A model generated the notes under the pieces. It worked only from the letters and a program-made list of their open reading frames with translations. It had not been told where the DNA came from and searched no databases. A DNA stretch of 26,629 bases from Anaerofilum sp. (GTDB lineage: Bacteria; Bacillota; Clostridia; Oscillospirales; Ruminococcaceae), in assembly GCA_020024115.1 (NCBI GenBank), contig JAHHUF010000016.1:1-26629 (forward strand), in the 5' to 3' direction. The position numbers and the translations under genes are program-made. This document shows, piece after piece, positions 8,047 to 14,102 of the stretch (its first letter is position 1; each line of letters starts with the position of its first letter).

Positions 8047-8149
8047 GAGAACACCTCTTTGTGCAGGGGTATTTTTTGTGTGCAAATTTGCATGCGTCCC
8101 TGCCTGCATGAGGGAGGCTAAACGAACCGTTAAATGGAGGTGCCGAAGA

Positions 8150-8299
8150 ATGAGAGTGAAAATTACACTGGCCTGCACAGAGTGCAAACAGCGCAATTAC
8201 AACACCATGAAGAACAAGAAAAACAGCCCTGACCGGTTGGAGATGAAAAAGTATTGCCGCTTCTGCAAAAAGCATACTGTTCATCGCGAGACAAAGTAA
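8150..8299 (+). CDS. rpmG: 50S ribosomal protein bL33
   Basis: This 49-residue protein is the large-subunit protein bL33 near the E site. It is the zinc-binding form: CTECKQRNY near the N-terminus and CRFCKKHTVHRE near the C-terminus give two CxxC pairs. Length and the N-terminal MRVKITLAC are typical of Firmicutes L33. The ATG at 8150 has GGAGG 9 bases upstream; longer in-frame starts run into the leader and are not homologous. It is followed by secE after 18 bases, the usual rpmG-secE-nusG order in Firmicutes. A second, zinc-free L33 may exist elsewhere, as is common in the phylum, but this cannot be seen here. Confidence 0.96.
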   Translation: MRVKITLACTECKQRNYNTMKNKKNSPDRLEMKKYCRFCKKHTVHRETK

Positions 8300-8317
8300 G
8301 AGAAAGGCGGAGCGATT

Positions 8318-8614
8318 ATGGCTGACAAGCAAAATGCCGCAAAAGCCGAAAAAAGCAAAGCCACTTCGGGTAAGTCTCAAAAGAAACCCAATTTTTTTGT
8401 TCGTGCAGCACAGGGAATCAAGAACACCGCTGGTCGCTTGGGGAAATATTTCCGTGATGTGAAAAGCGAGATGAAAAAGGTTGTCTGGCCGAGCAAAAAG
8501 CAAATCATCAACAACACCGTAATTGTGCTTGTGGTGATGTCCGTTGCCAGCGTAATTGTTTTGGCATTGGATACCAGCTTTATCACTTTGTTGAAGCTGG
8601 CAATCGGCGCGTAA
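8318..8614 (+). CDS. secE: Preprotein translocase subunit SecE
   Basis: This 98-residue protein is the small essential partner of SecY in the membrane channel. It has a basic, disordered N-terminal 30 residues, the conserved amphipathic segment with YFRDVKSEMKKVVWPSKKQ, and a single C-terminal membrane helix at about residues 67-88. The motif KxVxWPSKK is the family signature. The ATG at 8318 has AAAGGCGG just upstream. It lies between rpmG and nusG, the standard place. Confidence 0.96.
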   Translation: MADKQNAAKAEKSKATSGKSQKKPNFFVRAAQGIKNTAGRLGKYFRDVKSEMKKVVWPSKKQIINNTVIVLVVMSVASVIVLALDTSFITLLKLAIGA

Positions 8615-8659
8615 GTTTGACAGTACGCGGAATACAACGCAGACGGAGGTGCAATTTAG

Positions 8660-9181
8660 ATGGCAGAACAAGCAATGTGGTATGTTGTTCATACCTATTC
8701 CGGATATGAGAATAAGGTGGCAACCAACCTGGAAACCATCGTGGAGAACCGTCGTTTGCAGGATCTGATTCATGAAGTGCGTGTTCCTACTGAACAGGCA
8801 ATGGAAATGAAGGATGGCAAGGAGCGCATGGTGGAGCGAAAGCTGTTCCCCGGCTATGTGCTGGTGAAAATGGTGATGACCGACAGCAGTTGGTACATCG
8901 TTCGCAATTGCCGTGGTGTGACCGGATTTGTCGGCCCTTCTTCCAAGCCCGTTCCCCTGTCGCAGAGCGAAGTGGATGCACTTGGTGTAGATACCCGCGA
9001 GCAGCTTACGGTTGATTATGAGGTTGGTGATAATGTTGAGATTACCGCAGGGCCGCTGAAAGGCTTTGTTGGAATTGTGGGCAGCATCGACCTTGACAAA
9101 AATGAGGTTAAGGTTACAGTTTCAATGTTTGGACGGGAAACCCCTGCTGAACTGGAATTGAATCAGGTAAAACCAATCTAA
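8660..9181 (+). CDS. nusG: Transcription elongation/antitermination factor NusG
   Basis: This 173-residue protein binds RNA polymerase and modulates elongation and pausing. The N-terminal NGN domain is visible (WYVVHTYSGYENKVATNLE and KLFPGYVLVKMVM, SSWYIVRNCRGVTGFVG), followed by a C-terminal KOW domain (VGDNVEITAGPLKGFVGIVG). GGAGG lies 11 bases upstream of the ATG at 8660. It is 45 bases from secE and is followed by the 137-base leader of rplK. Confidence 0.97.
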   Translation: MAEQAMWYVVHTYSGYENKVATNLETIVENRRLQDLIHEVRVPTEQAMEMKDGKERMVERKLFPGYVLVKMVMTDSSWYIVRNCRGVTGFVGPSSKPVPLSQSEVDALGVDTREQLTVDYEVGDNVEITAGPLKGFVGIVGSIDLDKNEVKVTVSMFGRETPAELELNQVKPI

Positions 9182-9250
9182 CAAATTTTTCAAACAAACA
9201 CTGGTAAGAGCCGCACAATGCGGTTTTTATAGGGCGTGGATTTCATGCCC

Positions 9251-9296
9251 GTGGGAGGGCACGGTTTTTTGTACCGCAAGCCCGCTAACTTACCAC
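9251..9296 (+). promoter_or_regulatory. L1-stalk-like mRNA operator upstream of rplK
   Basis: The RNA can fold as GTGG, internal GA, GGGC, an inner CGGT hairpin, then GCCC, an asymmetric GCTAACTTA strand and CCAC. This copies the base of the 23S rRNA L1 stalk, where GGUGGGAGG pairs toward AUACCACC (from memory of E. coli 23S). L1 is known to repress its own operon by binding such a site in the mRNA. The element ends 22 bases before the rplK start codon, so bound L1 would interfere with translation of rplK. Confidence 0.68.
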
Positions 9297-9318
9297 AAAT
9301 TTTGGAGGTGCAGTTAAA

Positions 9319-9744
9319 ATGGCGCAAAAGGTAACTGGCTATATTAAGCTTCAGATTCCCGCCGGTAAAGCAACCCCGGCACCGCCCGTTGGTCCTGCTT
9401 TGGGTCAGCACGGCGTAAACATTATGGCGTTCACCAAAGAATTCAATGAACGCACCAAGAACGACATCGGCTATGTGATTCCTGTTGTTATCACTGTTTA
9501 TGCTGACCGTTCTTTCAGCTTCATCACCAAGACCCCTCCGGCAGCTGTTCTGATTAAGAAAGCTTGCGGTATCGAGAGTGGTTCTGGCGTTCCCAACAAG
9601 ACCAAAGTGGCTACTATCACTAAGGCACAGTTGCAGGAAATCGCTACTACCAAAATGCCTGACCTGAATGCGGCTAACATCGAGACCGCTATCAGCATGA
9701 TCGCCGGCACCTGCCGCAGCATGGGCGTTACCGTTGTAGACTAA
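9319..9744 (+). CDS. rplK: 50S ribosomal protein uL11
   Basis: This 141-residue protein binds the GTPase-associated region of 23S rRNA and takes part in factor binding and the stringent response. Motifs are KVTGYIKLQIPAGKATPAPP, GPALGQHGVNIMAF with the flexible linker to the C-terminal RNA-binding domain, and the C-terminal MPDLNA and GTCRSMGV. Length is standard. GGAGG is at 9303-9307. It is first in the rplKA pair, which is preceded by an L1-stalk-like operator. Confidence 0.98.
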   Translation: MAQKVTGYIKLQIPAGKATPAPPVGPALGQHGVNIMAFTKEFNERTKNDIGYVIPVVITVYADRSFSFITKTPPAAVLIKKACGIESGSGVPNKTKVATITKAQLQEIATTKMPDLNAANIETAISMIAGTCRSMGVTVVD

Positions 9745-9757
9745 CAGCCCGCCATTC

Positions 9758-9785
9758 GTGGGAGGAAATAAATCCGATTTACCAC
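9758..9785 (+). promoter_or_regulatory. Second L1-stalk-like mRNA operator, upstream of rplA
   Basis: The same pattern as before rplK is repeated in a shorter form: GTGG, GA, GGA, a 6-base loop AATAAA, TCC, GATTTA, CCAC. The outer GTGG/CCAC helix and the GA opposite an A/T-rich strand are kept, while the inner helix differs in sequence. It lies 13 bases before rplA, which encodes L1 itself, so autogenous control of rplA is the natural reading. Confidence 0.66.
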
Positions 9786-9798
9786 AGGAGGAGTAAGA

Positions 9799-10494
9799 AT
9801 GAAACACGGCAAACATTACGTTGAGAGCAAAAAGCTCGTAGACCGTACTAAAATGTATGAGAGCGAAGAGGCTCTGGCAATCTGCTGCCAGACCGCTAAA
9901 GCTAAATTTGATGAGACTGTTGAGCTGCATGTCCGTTTGGGCGTTGACAGCCGTCACGCTGACCAGCAGGTTCGTGGTGCGGTTGTTCTGCCTCACGGCA
10001 CCGGCAAAACCGTTCGTGTAATTGCAATCGCTAAGGGCGATGCTGCAAAAGCTGCTGAAGAAGCAGGCGCAGTTATGGTTGGCGATGCTGACCTGGTTGC
10101 AAAAATCCAGAACGAAGGCTTTGTAGACTTCGATGTTCTGGTAACTACCCCTGACATGATGGGTCAGGTTGGTCGTTTGGGTAAGGTTCTGGGCCCCCGT
10201 GGCTTGATGCCTAACCCCAAGGCTGGTACTGTTACACCTGACGTAGGTCGTGCTGTTCGCGAGGCTATGGCTGGTAAGATTGAGTACCGTCTGGACAAAC
10301 AAAACATCATCCATGTTCCCATCGGCAAAGCCAGCTTTGGTGCTGAGAAACTGGGCGAGAACTTGAAGACCGTTATGGATGCTATTGTAAAAGCAAAGCC
10401 AGCTGCTGCTAAGGGTCAGTATATCCGCAGCGCAACTGTTGCTTCTACCATGGGCCCTGGCATTCGTCTGAGTGCAAACAAATACGGTGTTTAA
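9799..10494 (+). CDS. rplA: 50S ribosomal protein uL1
   Basis: This 231-residue protein binds the L1 stalk of 23S rRNA and helps release deacylated tRNA. Seen are VELHVRLGVDSRHADQQVRG, VVLPHGTGKTVRVIAIAKG, GKVLGPRGLMPNPKAGTVT (the RNA-binding signature) and the C-terminal ATVASTMGPGIRL. Length is standard. AGGAGGAG lies 5-9 bases upstream. It is probably also the repressor that binds the two L1-like operators at 9251 and 9758. Confidence 0.98.
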   Translation: MKHGKHYVESKKLVDRTKMYESEEALAICCQTAKAKFDETVELHVRLGVDSRHADQQVRGAVVLPHGTGKTVRVIAIAKGDAAKAAEEAGAVMVGDADLVAKIQNEGFVDFDVLVTTPDMMGQVGRLGKVLGPRGLMPNPKAGTVTPDVGRAVREAMAGKIEYRLDKQNIIHVPIGKASFGAEKLGENLKTVMDAIVKAKPAAAKGQYIRSATVASTMGPGIRLSANKYGV

Positions 10495-10525
10495 TCGCCT
10501 GATTTGAAAAGATTTTAAAATCCTG

Positions 10526-10554
10526 TTGACAACGCGTTGTCGATATGGTATACT
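10526..10554 (+). promoter_or_regulatory. Consensus promoter of rplJL
   Basis: A perfect TTGACA (10526-10531) and TATACT (10549-10554) are 17 bases apart. The start point near 10561 opens the L10 leader, so rplJL have their own strong promoter besides read-through from rplA. Confidence 0.87.
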
Positions 10555-10560
10555 TTAAAA

Positions 10561-10650
10561 GCTGTTTTTAAGACAGCAGGTGCCGCAAGGTATAAATGCA
10601 AAGTCCGCCTGCCGAGAAACGCGAGAATGTCACATTTATGGGATTTTTCA
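10561..10650 (+). promoter_or_regulatory. Ribosomal protein L10 leader
   Basis: The transcript begins with the L10 leader architecture: AAGACAGCAGGTGCCGC, then an AAAGTCCGCCTGCCGAG segment, with GCAGG (10576-10580) pairing to CCTGC (10608-10612). This is the conserved RNA to which the L10-(L12) complex binds to control rplJL. It is followed by a terminator hairpin at 10651 and then the coding region, the usual Firmicutes layout. Confidence 0.88.
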
Positions 10651-10685
10651 CGCCATTTTTCGGTTGCCGGAAAGTGGCGTTTTTT
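10651..10685 (+). terminator. Attenuator hairpin of the L10 leader
   Basis: CGCCATTTTTCGG pairs with CCGGAAAGTGGCG over 13 positions with two G-U pairs and a TTG loop, followed by six T. As it lies between the leader and rplJ it should stop transcription early when L10 is in excess. Confidence 0.8.
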
Positions 10686-10724
10686 GTTGCGGTTTGATGA
10701 ATAGTTGAAACGAGGTGAAACGAT

Positions 10725-11240
10725 TTGCCCAGTGAGAAGATTCTTACCCAAAAGCAAGCATATGTTGCTGAGCTGCGTGAAAAAATTGCAGGTTCTGTAG
10801 CAGGTGTTGTAGTGGATTACAAGGGCATCAATGTTGCTGATGATACAAAGCTGCGTAAGGAGCTGCGTGAGGCAGGCGTTGAGTACACTGTTGTAAAGAA
10901 CACTATGCTGCGTTTGGCTATCAAGGATACCGGTATTGAAGGCATTGGCGATGTTCTGGAAGGTTCTACTGCTTTGGCTATTTCCAAAGAAGACCCCATC
11001 GTTGCTGCTAAAATCCTGAACAAGTACGCTGAAGACTCTAAGGGTGCATTTAGCATCAAAGCAGGCTACATGGATGGCGCTGCTATGAGCAAGGCTGAAG
11101 TTGAGGAGTTGGCAAAGCTGCCCGGACGCGAAGGTTTGCTGTCCATGCTGCTCAGCGCTCTTACCGGAAATCTGCGTGGTTTGGCTGTTGCTATCAACGC
11201 CATTGCAGAGAAAAACGCCGAGGGTGGCGAAGTGGCATAA
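10725..11240 (+). CDS. rplJ: 50S ribosomal protein uL10
   Basis: This 171-residue protein forms the base of the ribosomal stalk and holds the L7/L12 dimers. Seen are KQAYVAELREKIAGSVAGVV, the conserved DYKGINVAD and LRKELREAGVEYTVVKNTM region, and the C-terminal helix region LLSALTGNLRGLAVAINAIA that binds L12. The start is a TTG at 10725 with GAGGTGA about 8 bases upstream; no ATG fits. It is regulated by the L10 leader and attenuator just upstream and followed by rplL after 62 bases. Confidence 0.96.
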   Translation: MPSEKILTQKQAYVAELREKIAGSVAGVVVDYKGINVADDTKLRKELREAGVEYTVVKNTMLRLAIKDTGIEGIGDVLEGSTALAISKEDPIVAAKILNKYAEDSKGAFSIKAGYMDGAAMSKAEVEELAKLPGREGLLSMLLSALTGNLRGLAVAINAIAEKNAEGGEVA

Positions 11241-11302
11241 TTGCTGCATAACAACCCTACATTAAAATTTTAAAAAATTCATGATTATTGGAGGTATTAC
11301 CC

Positions 11303-11677
11303 ATGGCTTCTGAGAAAATCACTGCTATTGTTGAAGAAGTAAAGGCTCTGACCGTTTTGGAGCTGAACGAGTTGGTTAAAGCTATCGAAGAGGAGTTCGG
11401 TGTATCCGCTGCTGCTCCTGTTATGATGGCTGGCGCAGGCGTTGCTGCTCCTGCTGCTGAGGAGAAAACCGAGTTTGATGTTATCTTGGCTGACGCTGGT
11501 GCTAACAAAATGGCTGTTATCAAGGCTGTTAAGGAAGCAACCGGTTTGGGTCTGAAGGAAGCTAAGGCTCTGGTAGACGAGGCTCCTAAGACTGTTAAAG
11601 AGGCTTGCCCTGCTGCTGAGGCTGAAGAGCTGAAGAAGAAGCTGGAAGAGGCTGGCGCTAAGATCGAGCTGAAATAA
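11303..11677 (+). CDS. rplL: 50S ribosomal protein bL12
   Basis: This 124-residue stalk protein recruits translation GTPases. The N-terminal dimerisation helices (ITAIVEEVKALTVLELNELV), an Ala-rich hinge (residues about 35-55) and the C-terminal domain (KTEFDVILADAGANKMAVI, GLGLKEAKALVDEAP) are clear. GGAGG is 8 bases before the ATG at 11303. It is the last gene of the unit; a strong terminator follows 27 bases later and rpoB does not. Confidence 0.98.
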   Translation: MASEKITAIVEEVKALTVLELNELVKAIEEEFGVSAAAPVMMAGAGVAAPAAEEKTEFDVILADAGANKMAVIKAVKEATGLGLKEAKALVDEAPKTVKEACPAAEAEELKKKLEEAGAKIELK

Positions 11678-11704
11678 GTTTTGCAGATCGTTTCAACGCT
11701 GTAT

Positions 11705-11737
11705 CAGGTGTGACCCATTGGGTCGCACCTGTTTTTT
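11705..11737 (+). terminator. Terminator of rplJL
   Basis: CAGGTGTGACCC (11705-11716) and GGGTCGCACCTG (11720-11731) pair over 12 positions with one wobble and a 3-base loop, followed by six T. It ends the whole ribosomal protein unit. Confidence 0.93.
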
Positions 11738-12069
11738 GTTGCAACCAAAAATGATGGACAGTAACCAATAGCACAAAATGATGGGCTGAAGTTGATGAAC
11801 TATAAACAAAATCAAGGATAAAAGATTTGTTCAAAAAATTCTGTTACTATTTGATTAAACAATGATATAGATTGTTTAATCAAATAGTCTGCCTTTACAA
11901 AATCAGGCACTTTATTTTTTGTGCTGCTAAGCAAGGGCTTTTTTGTTTACGATGGCACTTGGAGGGGATTGAAAAATTGTCAAAATGTTGGTGAAACAAC
12001 ATACAAATGAGCGAAAAGCTGATATAGTAAATGATAGAAAAGCGATTGAGAGAAAAGAGGAAAGTAAGA
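11738..12069. other. Intergenic region after rplL
   Basis: This 332-base AT-rich stretch has no supported gene. It contains an 18-bp perfect inverted repeat (11846-11888), a weak AAGC/GCTT hairpin with a T tract near 11929-11945, and a possible -10 box TATAGT at 12023-12028 for the ferredoxin gene, but no good -35 at the right distance. Confidence 0.55.
11846..11888. repeat. 18-bp perfect inverted repeat with 7-base loop
   Basis: ACTATTTGATTAAACAAT (11846-11863) and ATTGTTTAATCAAATAGT (11871-11888) are exact reverse complements around GATATAG. No T run follows on either strand, so it is not a normal terminator. It could be a regulator site, a processing hairpin or a mobile-element end. Confidence 0.85.
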
Positions 12070-12768
12070 ATGATTCGTAGAATTATCCAGATAGATGAAG
12101 AAAAATGCAATGGCTGTGGACTATGTGCACAGGCTTGCCATGAAAATGCAATTGGGATGGTGGACGGAAAAGCAAAACTGCTGCGTGATGACTATTGCGA
12201 TGGTTTGGGGGATTGCTTGCCCTCTTGCCCCACTGGTGCAATCAGTTTTGTGGAGCGTGAAGCGGCTGCATATGACCATGAGGCTGTGATGGAAAATCAA
12301 CGCAAAAAAATGCAGCAGACAACACCTTGTGCTTGCCCTGGCAGCATGGCAAAGGCTTTGCATCCAGTATCAACCAGCCAACAAGCCCAAACCGAGAGCA
12401 TTTCTCAACTGCGTCAGTGGCCTGTTCAGATTAAACTTGCGCCAGTCAATGCTCCGTGGTTTGATGGTGCAAATCTTTTGATTGCGGCTGACTGCACAGC
12501 CTATGCTTATGCAAATTTCCATGAGAAATTTATCAAAGGAAAAATTACTTTGATTGGTTGCCCCAAACTGGATGAGGGTGACTATACCCAAAAATTAACT
12601 GAAATCATTGCAAATAATAATATCAAATCTTTGACCATTGTTCGCATGGAGGTTCCTTGCTGTGGTGGGATTCAGCGTGCCACTGAAACTGCATTGAAAA
12701 ACAGTGGAAAGTTTATTCCATGGCAGGTGACAACCATCGCAACCAATGGAAAAATTCTTGATAGCTAA
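12070..12768 (+). CDS. Ferredoxin-like protein with two N-terminal iron-sulfur motifs
   Basis: This 232-residue protein has a bacterial ferredoxin domain in residues 8-60: CNGCGLCAQACHENAI (Cys13, 16, 19, 23) and CDGLGDCLPSCPTGAI (Cys43, 49, 53). The second motif has only three Cys in the usual spacing, typical of a subgroup where the CDGLGDCLPxCP signature is kept. About 170 further residues follow, with CACPGS at about 90-95, an AADCTAY segment and a late VPCCGG motif; I do not recognise a named domain there. It is cytoplasmic. The ATG at 12070 has GAGG 9 bases upstream. It stands alone, with no hydrogenase or dehydrogenase beside it. An electron-carrier or metal-sensing role in anaerobic metabolism is plausible but the partner cannot be named. 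Confidence 0.82.
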   Translation: MIRRIIQIDEEKCNGCGLCAQACHENAIGMVDGKAKLLRDDYCDGLGDCLPSCPTGAISFVEREAAAYDHEAVMENQRKKMQQTTPCACPGSMAKALHPVSTSQQAQTESISQLRQWPVQIKLAPVNAPWFDGANLLIAADCTAYAYANFHEKFIKGKITLIGCPKLDEGDYTQKLTEIIANNNIKSLTIVRMEVPCCGGIQRATETALKNSGKFIPWQVTTIATNGKILDS

Positions 12769-12870
12769 GAGGGCTGTTTAAAAAGTCAAAATTTTGTCTT
12801 TTTATAATAAATAGTATTTGCTGTGTTGAAAATATTCGAAATTCTTCTGGTTCTTTGTTTTCGGACACAT
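12769..12870 (+). repeat. Dispersed MITE-like repeat, copy 1 (truncated)
   Basis: It begins directly after the ferredoxin stop codon with GAGGGCTGTTTAAAAAGTC and is clearly related to the end of the copy at 24061-24218 read on the minus strand (GAGGCTATTTGAAAAGTT). The match continues inward: GTATTTGCTGTGTTGAAAAT here against GTATCTGCTGCATTAAAAAT there, and TTCTTTGTTTTCGG against TTCCTGTGTTTTTGCC. No matching inverted end is seen on the far side, so this copy seems truncated. It is a non-coding, mobile-element-like repeat by appearance. Confidence 0.62.
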
Positions 12871-12883
12871 TCTAATAAAACAA

Positions 12884-12920
12884 AAAAGGGATGTTTAATT
12901 CAATATTAAGCATCCCTTTT
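12884..12920. terminator. Bidirectional terminator between the ferredoxin gene and the 150-residue gene
   Basis: AAAAGGGATG.TTAA pairs with TTAA.CATCCCTTTT (one T-G position inside), around a 7-base loop. The A-rich and T-rich ends make it work in both directions between the two convergent genes. Confidence 0.75.
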
Positions 12921-12968
12921 AATTGTGCAAAACTAAATTTTATATAAGCTGATATTTTTATCATACTA

Positions 12969-13421
12969 TCAATAGTTATTGGGTTTTTCCCAAATGTCAA
13001 TTAAATAATGGTATTCATCACGAGAATCAGACCCCACCTCTGTAATTGTACTTAAATCTGATTTTATAAGCAAAAAATTATGAGAAAACACAGTCCATAA
13101 AGATTGCACAGCCATTGCTGTATCCAAAATTTCAATTTCAGCCCATACACCACAATGGATAAAATACTTTGTTTTTGGGGATAGTTTCAGCGTGTCTATA
13201 ATCCATTTGCAAATTTGCTCCACCGAAGATTTGTAGTATAATCTGCTGTAAGGTTCTAAGGAGTTATAATGCTTTATATAAGAGGCATACAGTTTGTTCA
13301 CAGCTTGATGTTCGTTTTCTTGAAATAACTGGACAACTTGTATCCCTTTCAGTTGGCTTAGGGTGCGTTTGGCAAACTGTATACTCTGTTTGTGTGCAAT
13401 GAGTTTTTGCCGTTCTGTCAT
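12969..13421 (-). CDS. Hypothetical protein, 150 residues
   Basis: I do not recognise this gene. The ATG at 13421 has a strong AAGGAGAGGA site about 10 bases upstream, and a terminator follows 49 bases after the stop, so it looks like a real single-gene unit. The protein is soluble, with a basic helical N-terminal half (KLIAHKQSIQFAKRTLSQLK), then GIQVVQLFQ, a central KSSVEQICKWIIDTLKLSP helix, and a C-terminal half rich in aromatic residues ending SRDEYHYLIDIWEKP. No signal peptide, membrane segment or Cys motif is evident. Single small genes of this size and composition are sometimes immunity proteins of contact toxins, but no toxin gene lies nearby, so this is only a thought. Decayed AraC sequence lies immediately upstream, so it may be a recently acquired or orphaned gene. 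Confidence 0.7.
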   Translation of the reverse strand: MTERQKLIAHKQSIQFAKRTLSQLKGIQVVQLFQENEHQAVNKLYASYIKHYNSLEPYSRLYYKSSVEQICKWIIDTLKLSPKTKYFIHCGVWAEIEILDTAMAVQSLWTVFSHNFLLIKSDLSTITEVGSDSRDEYHYLIDIWEKPNNY

Positions 13422-13444
13422 AAAATAGTCCTCTCCTTTTTATA

Positions 13445-13712
13445 ATCGGCGAAACTCAGAAGTGAAAAACTGTATAGTCCTCAAATTGACAAAAAAATCG
13501 AAAACCAGGTTGCTCTGTAATAGAAAAAACACTTTGTGAGGTGGTTTTCAGCAGGGATTTTGCTTTTTTCATACGAATTGTAAAAGGTGTTGTGCTAAAG
13601 TAGCAGAAAAAAAGAAGATAAAATAGTTTGGGTGAAGATATAGCAACGATACTAACTGTTCCACAGAAAGAGGGCTGTTGAGGTGAGTGTGCATATACTC
13701 CACAATATATGG
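13445..13712 (-). pseudogene. Decayed AraC-family regulator, DNA-binding region
   Basis: On the minus strand, fragments in different frames together resemble an AraC/XylS C-terminal region with both helix-turn-helix motifs. The first (from about 13710) reads YIVEYMHTHLNSPLSVEQLV then SLLYLHPNYF. After a frame change the second reads IRMKKAKSLLKTTSQSVFSI, TEQPGFRFFCQF and, past a stop, VSP, which matches RMxxAxxLLxxTxxSVxxIAxxxGF...FxxxFKxxxGVSP. At least one frameshift, a stop and small losses are needed to join these. The N-terminal sensor domain is not recognisable. The remnant runs into the promoter region of the 150-residue gene. Confidence 0.68.
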
Positions 13713-14033
13713 AAGCTACGCAGCAGGTAAGGATTTGGAAAAAGAAAACCCGCTGTTTTTGTGCTGGTTTTAAAAATACACATAAAATATCAAGAATTCG
13801 GGTTTGTGTTTGCAATACCGAACCGTACAGCTTTCTCAAAATTTTGGCATATAGCCCATCACTTGTTTTGCTTTTTGGATTCAGTACAGATAGACCTTAG
13901 TTTTTATTGTTCTATTATATCGTAAAAAGACTACAAATGAAAATAACACTTTTACAAAATTTCCCCCAAAGGATATTGCTGTTTTGCAATATCCTTTTTT
14001 GTGGAACAATAGGTGTCCTTTTGCGTGGTTTTG
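13713..14033. other. Intergenic region before the aromatic operon
   Basis: Between the AraC remnant and the pheA promoter the sequence is AT-rich and has no supported gene. Upstream parts of the old AraC gene may lie in 13713-13880 but I cannot align them. The region ends with a terminator-like hairpin at 13968-14000. Confidence 0.5.
13968..14000 (+). terminator. Terminator-like hairpin upstream of the pheA promoter
   Basis: AAAGGATATTGC (13968-13979) pairs with GCAATATCC plus the T run (13986-14000), with a 6-base loop TGTTTT. It insulates the pheA promoter from upstream transcription. It lies before the promoter and therefore is not an attenuator for it. Confidence 0.7.
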
Positions 14034-14063
14034 TTGATGGAGACTATCAAAATGTGGTATACT
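14034..14063 (+). promoter_or_regulatory. Promoter of the aromatic amino-acid operon
   Basis: TTGATG (14034-14039) and TATACT (14058-14063) are 18 bases apart. The start point would be near 14070, so the leader is only about 33 bases and has no room for a T-box or peptide attenuator. Confidence 0.65.
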
Positions 14064-14102
14064 CAAAACATATTATTTTAAAATAAAAAAGAAGAGGTAT
14101 CT

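Larger units (their letters stand above)
7818..8149. other. Divergent intergenic region between ddl and rpmG
   Basis: This 332-base region holds two divergent promoters (7924-7953 on minus, 8017-8046 on plus) and the leaders of both operons. The rpmG leader (about 8053-8149) includes short inverted segments such as GCATGC and CCCTGCCTGCATG, but I see no named leader RNA. No gene is supported here. Confidence 0.6.

Noticed and set aside
7937..8773. 278-codon minus-strand ORF opposite rpmG-secE and the start of nusG
   Set aside because: It overlaps three confident genes and has Cys/His-rich antisense composition.
9190..10314. 374-codon minus-strand ORF opposite rplK and rplA
   Set aside because: It is antisense to two certain ribosomal genes and their regulatory leader.
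13456..13839. 127-codon minus-strand ORF as an intact gene
   Set aside because: Only its second half matches the AraC pattern; the rest of the homology is in another frame, so it is part of a pseudogene rather than a gene.
13937..14086. A 49-codon ORF across the hairpin and pheA promoter that looks like a leader peptide with several Phe codons
   Set aside because: It has no ribosome binding site, lies mostly upstream of the proposed promoter start, and has no run of Phe codons. Chance ORF is more likely.
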